Part shown: positions 59,785 through 64,000 of the stretch, piece by piece
Layout of the letters: every line of letters begins with the position of its first letter
How positions within the stretch are numbered: position 1 is the first letter of the stretch
NCBI GenBank assembly: GCA_030704615.1
Contig: CM060731.1
Span: forward strand, 6,076,001 to 6,140,000
Length of the DNA: 64,000 nt
Source of the DNA: Takakia lepidozioides
Lineage: Eukaryota; Streptophyta; Takakiopsida; Takakiales; Takakiaceae
Direction of reading: 5' to 3'
Program-made: the position numbers and the translations under genes
Notes under the pieces: generated by a model
The model's input: only the letters and a program-made list of their open reading frames with translations
Database searches by the model: none
Told to the model about the DNA's origin: nothing

Positions 59785-60668
59785 GGTCTGTGAATAATTC
59801 AGCTGAGTGTTTAACCATTCCGGAGCGGCAGAAAGCTATTAAGCTTGCGGCGGATACTTCACTTGCAGTTACTGCTAGCGGATCTTGCTGGAGTCACGCG
59901 TTTAGTAGAGAGCTTGCTCAGGCTACTGGGGATGAATGCTGCCTGATTGATTCGTCAAGTAACGACGGGTTAGAGGTTAGCTCTTTTTCGTGCCTAGATT
60001 CTTCTGCAGCGATCCTGTCATCGTCTCAGGGCTGCCCGTGTGGAGTGGAGACAAAGGGCTTTGCCGTGGGTGACTCCAAGCCGGCCCGTTTTTTCTTGGA
60101 TTGTAAGTGTCTGCCTGTCTCAAATTTCGTGGAACCCAGGATATAGCCAGTGAAGAGCGAAGGTGGTGTTAGGAAGAGGTTAGCCAGTTTTCGGGCATAC
60201 CGTCACATTGCGTCGTCTGATTGCAGCGGGAAATGGGGTTATTGGCAAGTCACTAGAAAACCTGTACTGGTGGCCAATTTTAAAAGGCTCGCAGGGAGAT
60301 CTAGAAGGATTTTGTACAAAAATTCACGCCTCTACAAGGCATCAAACAGGAGACTCGGGGCACTCCACAAATCTGTGGGGATCAAAACTGTAAGATCTCT
60401 GAAGAACTGCCACAGATTCGGATCTGATGCCAATCGTGGTGTGAACGCTCGGGTCAGTGATACTCGCATCATGGATCTACTAAAGCTTATTCCTGGTGGA
60501 ACAAGTATGGACACTCCCATTTTGCTGGAGGAGACCGCTGATTATTTGATGTTCCTGGAGCTTCAGGTGCAGGCCCTGCAATCGCTGACTAACAAGATTG
60601 ATTTACAAGCAAAACCTGCCGGGCAATCTGCCGAGAGCCTCATCTGCTTCTCGGAGGGGTTTCCGTAA
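59785..60668 (+). CDS. Atypical bHLH protein (bHLH147-150/IBH1-like), 5' incomplete
   Basis: Exon 59785-60102 follows an acceptor (TATACAG) and ends at a strong donor (GATT|GTAAGT). The next exon starts at 60151 (48-nt intron) or 60184 (81-nt intron); both keep phase. The first exon has AIKLAADTSLAVTASGSCWSHAF, which resembles the conserved N-terminal motif of the bHLH147-150 group. The second has the helix-loop-helix: RVSDTRIMDLLKLIPGG, then SMDTPILLEETADYLMFLEL and QVQALQSL. The basic region lacks the His-Glu-Arg DNA contacts, so the protein probably dimerises without binding E-boxes and damps other bHLH factors, as AIF/IBH1 proteins do in growth control. The first coding exon is not identified. 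It lies between repeat arrays and a retroelement but looks intact. Confidence 0.7.
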
Positions 60669-61400
60669 ATGCCCAGCTTGCGCCCAGCCTTGTCTCAGTA
60701 CGAAGGCGGCTATAGTGGTCAAGTCGCACGTTCTGAGTTGTGGCTCCAGGCATTGGTGAACCGTGAAATGAAGGTGGAGCCTGAGAATGTGAACCCTGGA
60801 GCTGCAATGGTGTTACATTTCTAGTGGGAGGTATAATCTGTAGATGTGGATCTCTAGTGAGGGTGAAAGCAGAGGAGACAGTGAACCACACCGCGAGCAG
60901 TGAATGGAGGTGTTTCGGATCATGCTTGAATGCACAGCTGCATCTCAGATTTACCCTCATGTGTTTCGGCTTCCATCTGGGACAAGGCAGTTTACAGGGG
61001 ATCCATCTCATACAACAACGATAAGGTGGCCCATTGATCGCAGCAGCTTCAACAAGGTGTTATTATTGTGACACTTGGAACTTGGCATACCAATGAAGAC
61101 ATTACCTTTATCATGGTAGTTCTAGTCTTGATTGAGTTGAAAAATCTAAGATCGTCATATTTCAGATATGAGCCTGGCATGAGTCCAAGGAATTCTTAGG
61201 GAACCTGTAGTGAATCGCAAAAAACGTGGGAACAGGGAACCAAAGGAAACCAATTGAAAATAGTTTTTCCTTGTATTTGTTTCTATTTAAGGTCATATAT
61301 TATATTTACAGAGCCTCTTTGGCCATATCTTTGTCATATGAGCTCCATTTGACACAGTTTTTGAGGGGATAGCTATAGAAAGGGGAAATCTACCTATCTA
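60669..61400. other. 3' flank of the bHLH gene
   Basis: No recognised gene. Probable 3' untranslated region followed by AT-rich sequence. Confidence 0.35.
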
Positions 61401-61459
61401 GACCTGTTTTAGTTTTTTTTGGACTCTGCTAAAAATCTATGGAATTTTCTTGGTGTGAG

Positions 61460-62470
61460 TGTGAGTGTGCTATGAAAGATCCACAATTCTGTTTCTAGAA
61501 CCTGTTGTGGTCTACATGAGAGACAAATCTGTGGATGCCCTCCTTGTATGGCTGGGGGAAATGAGGACGTAATTGAAGGGCAGGTCTCTTCTCTTAGCCT
61601 GTGCACACAAGGGGACAAGATTTATGTTTCTCAAGGAACTCAGACTGATGTGAATGGAGAGCAGTTGGATGAGTTGATTGCATACTGGGAGTCAGGCATT
61701 AGCAATAGACAACAAACTGCAGTACTTGGCATTGAGGGCCTCAATATTGCTTTGGACAGTCAGAACTCTGTTAGAGCAAGCAGTTCTGCAGCTGTAGGTG
61801 AAATACCAAAGTGGGTGGAAGCTAGGCTTGGAACACAGCCAAAGACAGCCCCGGGGACCAAGGTGTTCAGCCACAAGGCCGTGGTGTACTGGAGCAGAGG
61901 AGCAGGAGCTACACAAGTTTGTGCAATCAGACATGGTTGCAGCTAGACACGCTCTGCACAAGGCAACCACGAGCGGGGGTTCATTAGCAATGAAAAGTTT
62001 GTTATGCTTGAAAGAGATGCAGTCATTCGCAACGAGGACACCCGCAACCGTCTCAAAGCTTTCGAGTTGAGAGACTGTCAGACCCTACCTTTATTTTCTT
62101 TAGTATTCAGTGAGCGAGAGATAGGGGAGTATTGCTTTGTCTCTACCTGGCAGAGAGAGGAGGAGGGTTGGTTAGAGCGAGCTACTGTAGCTTGGGATAA
62201 GGTTAGTGGCAGGTTTTTGGACATAGATATACCTCCTACACCTTACCACCAAACAAGATCTAATCCTGATCTATGCTATCAACTGCCAGACTTCTCTCAA
62301 AGTGCCTCGCTCTGCCTCTATTCTTCCCCTCCTTTTCTTTACTATTTTCATTACTTTGTACTTGTAGTTGCCAAAGCCTCTCTTGGTGGAGGCCAGTCAG
62401 TCGGGCTGGGATATTCTGCAGGATCAGCACTGCAGATGGATTTTGGAGTGGGGGTGTTGATGTTTTGATT
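61460..62470 (+). pseudogene. Unrecognised ORF series before the Ty3 pol gene, gag-like?
   Basis: A Cys-rich stretch (RTCCGLHERQICGCPPC) precedes the ATG at 61548. The frame then runs to 61,946. Further frames (61,940-62,070 and 62,004-62,470) read HALHKATTSGGS and VIRNEDTRNRLKAFELRDC, then EEGWLERATVAWDKV. They look coding but change frame. Position before a Ty3-type reverse transcriptase suggests the gag or protease part of the same element; no classic CCHC knuckle or DTG motif is clear. Confidence 0.3.
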
Positions 62471-62799
62471 TCTTGTGTTTGGATCCCCCCCAACACCTGC
62501 ATGCTTGACTGTGCGCCATGTTGGTTTTGTGTGGGCGCTTGCTTTCATAGGGGATTAGGCCGGATTTGATCACCGGTCAATCCTAGAGTAAACTGTCGGT
62601 GGTGAGGCTGGAGTGATGACCAGCAAGACCACCAGTGTTTCTTCTATGATGAGACTGGGTTGATGACCAGCCAACCATAAGAGTTCTTGCGGTGGATGCA
62701 GGTGCAGGTGCCCTTAGCCACTGGGATATGACCCTTAATCCGCAACAGGTGCTCACCCGTGTCACTATTAGAATTAGTACTAGAGCCTTATAGTGTCAC
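62471..62799. other. Sequence between the ORF series and pol
   Basis: Contains a repeated GATGACCAGC (about 62,615 and 62,663) and protein-like RVLAVDAGAGALSH at 62,690. It may be a decayed protease region. Confidence 0.3.
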
Positions 62800-64000
62800 G
62801 TGGGGGAGGTGCGGGTTGTGAGTGTCATCATGGAGTTACCCAAGGATTTTGAGGGGAGTACGGCTACAGGCAGTAGCAGTGCGAGTGGGTTCACCAGACG
62901 AGGTGTTCGTTTCACACCACCTTCACCTCCACCCTCAACTAGTGCAGAGTCAGACACAAATTCGGAGGCTTCATCAACAGGTGTGCAGTTTCATTCGCCA
63001 TTGTTCACGGAGGATAACTGGGAGCCTGATGTTGGACCCATAGTCACCGGAGGAGAGAGACGACGTATACGACGATTCTTGAGGGCTTACAGGAACTGCT
63101 TTGCCTTCAGTTTGAAGGACTTAGGAGCACTGAAGGGTCAAGAGATTCGCATTGAATTGGCCACTGACACGCCAATCTTTCGGAGACCCTATAGATACAG
63201 TGACATGGAGAGGTCCTTGATTCAGATGAGGACTCAAGACCTCTGGGAGGCTGGTTTGGTGTGCTATCTGGTGGAGAGTATGCTTCAGCCACAGTGATGC
63301 CAGCCAAGAAGCATGTCTATGGCAATTGGACGGAGAGACGTATGTGCGGTGATTACCGGCCTGTAAATCGTCAGACCAAGTCCGATAGGTATGCCATGCC
63401 AACACCAGAGGAGATCTTTGATGCCATTGGGCATGCCAAGGTCTTTAGCACTTTGGATTTACGATCCGGATATCACCAGTTGTCGATCAAGGAGGCGGAT
63501 AAGCAGAAGACGACATTCTGGGGGATCAATGAGCACGGGAAGGATTGCCTATACCAGTGGCGGTTCTTACCATTTGGGCTTAAAATGCTCCTGCAGAGTT
63601 TCAGAGAGTCATGTACAGGATTCTAGCAGGGGTGGAGTTTGCTCGGTGCTACATAGATGACATCATTATCTTTAGTGCTACGGTGGAGGAGCATGAGAGC
63701 CACCTTCAGGTGGTATTTGAGCGCTTGAGGGCGCACGGATTGAAGTTACATCCGGGGAAGTGCAAGTTTTTCCACAACCAAATTGAGTATCTGGGTCACA
63801 TGATATATCCTGGAGGATTGGGAGTACAACAGACTAAGGTAGAGGCCATTCCACAGATTCCACGCCCCACGGATGTGAGCCGAGTTCGAGCTTTCATGGG
63901 GTTGGCAAACTATTATAGACGGTTTGTCAAGGGATTTAGTGCCATTGCAAAAGCTCTAATCAAGCTGACCAAGGTGGACCAGGAGTGGCAGTGGGAAGAT
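62800..64000 (+). mobile_element. Ty3/gypsy-type retrotransposon pol, frameshifted, cut by the window edge
   Basis: Reverse transcriptase motifs appear in order: RRPYRYSD, RMCGDYRPVNRQT, FSTLDLRSGYHQL, FLPFGL, then CYIDDIIIFS (the catalytic YxDD) and IEYLGH, followed by AFMGLANYYRRFV at the start of the RNase H link. Two frame changes, near 63,265-63,297 and near 63,590, break the gene. RNase H, integrase and the 3' LTR lie beyond 64,000 if present. No LTR was recognised inside the window. Confidence 0.88.

Noticed and set aside
59521-64000. LTRs of the Ty3-type element inside the window
   Set aside because: No pair of direct repeats with TG...CA ends or a primer-binding site could be identified by eye.

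Overview
The window looks like nuclear DNA of a streptophyte plant. It carries a group I WRKY factor with two WRKY domains and an EDR1-domain Raf-like MAPKKK. Genes are split by many small GT-AG introns, and hAT, LINE, SINE and Ty3-type elements are present. The introns are short and the repeats unusual, so a non-seed land plant or charophyte alga is more likely than a seed plant, but I cannot name a species.

Layout. 1-5,060 is a decayed 155-bp tandem repeat, a broken hAT transposon and an AACCGG-rich block. 5,506-40,829 is a genic block with four conserved genes, all on the minus strand: a METTL13-type dual methyltransferase (5,506-12,539), a group I WRKY factor (15,596-19,356), an ARP1/RBP24-like single-RRM RNA-binding protein (22,056-25,905) and a Raf-like MAPKKK with an EDR1 domain (30,638-40,829). 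For these I placed exons by hand from splice sites, codon phase and family motifs. The kinase closes perfectly over 16 coding exons, including a 20-nt microexon. The methyltransferase and the WRKY gene each carry a one-base homopolymer indel that looks like an assembly error or a recent mutation.

43,000-64,000 is a transposon island. It holds a LINE remnant; a divergent gene pair (SWIM zinc finger on minus, a protein with a DGxHR motif on plus); a second broken hAT gene flanked by two large arrays of about 50-bp hairpin units in opposite orientation; a RING-finger element; three kinds of decayed tandem repeat; an atypical bHLH gene (59,785-60,668); and a frameshifted Ty3/gypsy pol gene running off the right edge. 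A tRNA-derived SINE family has three copies, one nested in a hairpin array.

How the genes may relate: the WRKY protein has N-terminal Ser-Pro clusters of the kind MAP kinases phosphorylate. A W-box lies upstream of its own start, and four TTGACC boxes lie upstream of the RNA-binding protein gene. A link between the Raf kinase, the WRKY factor and these promoters is inference only.
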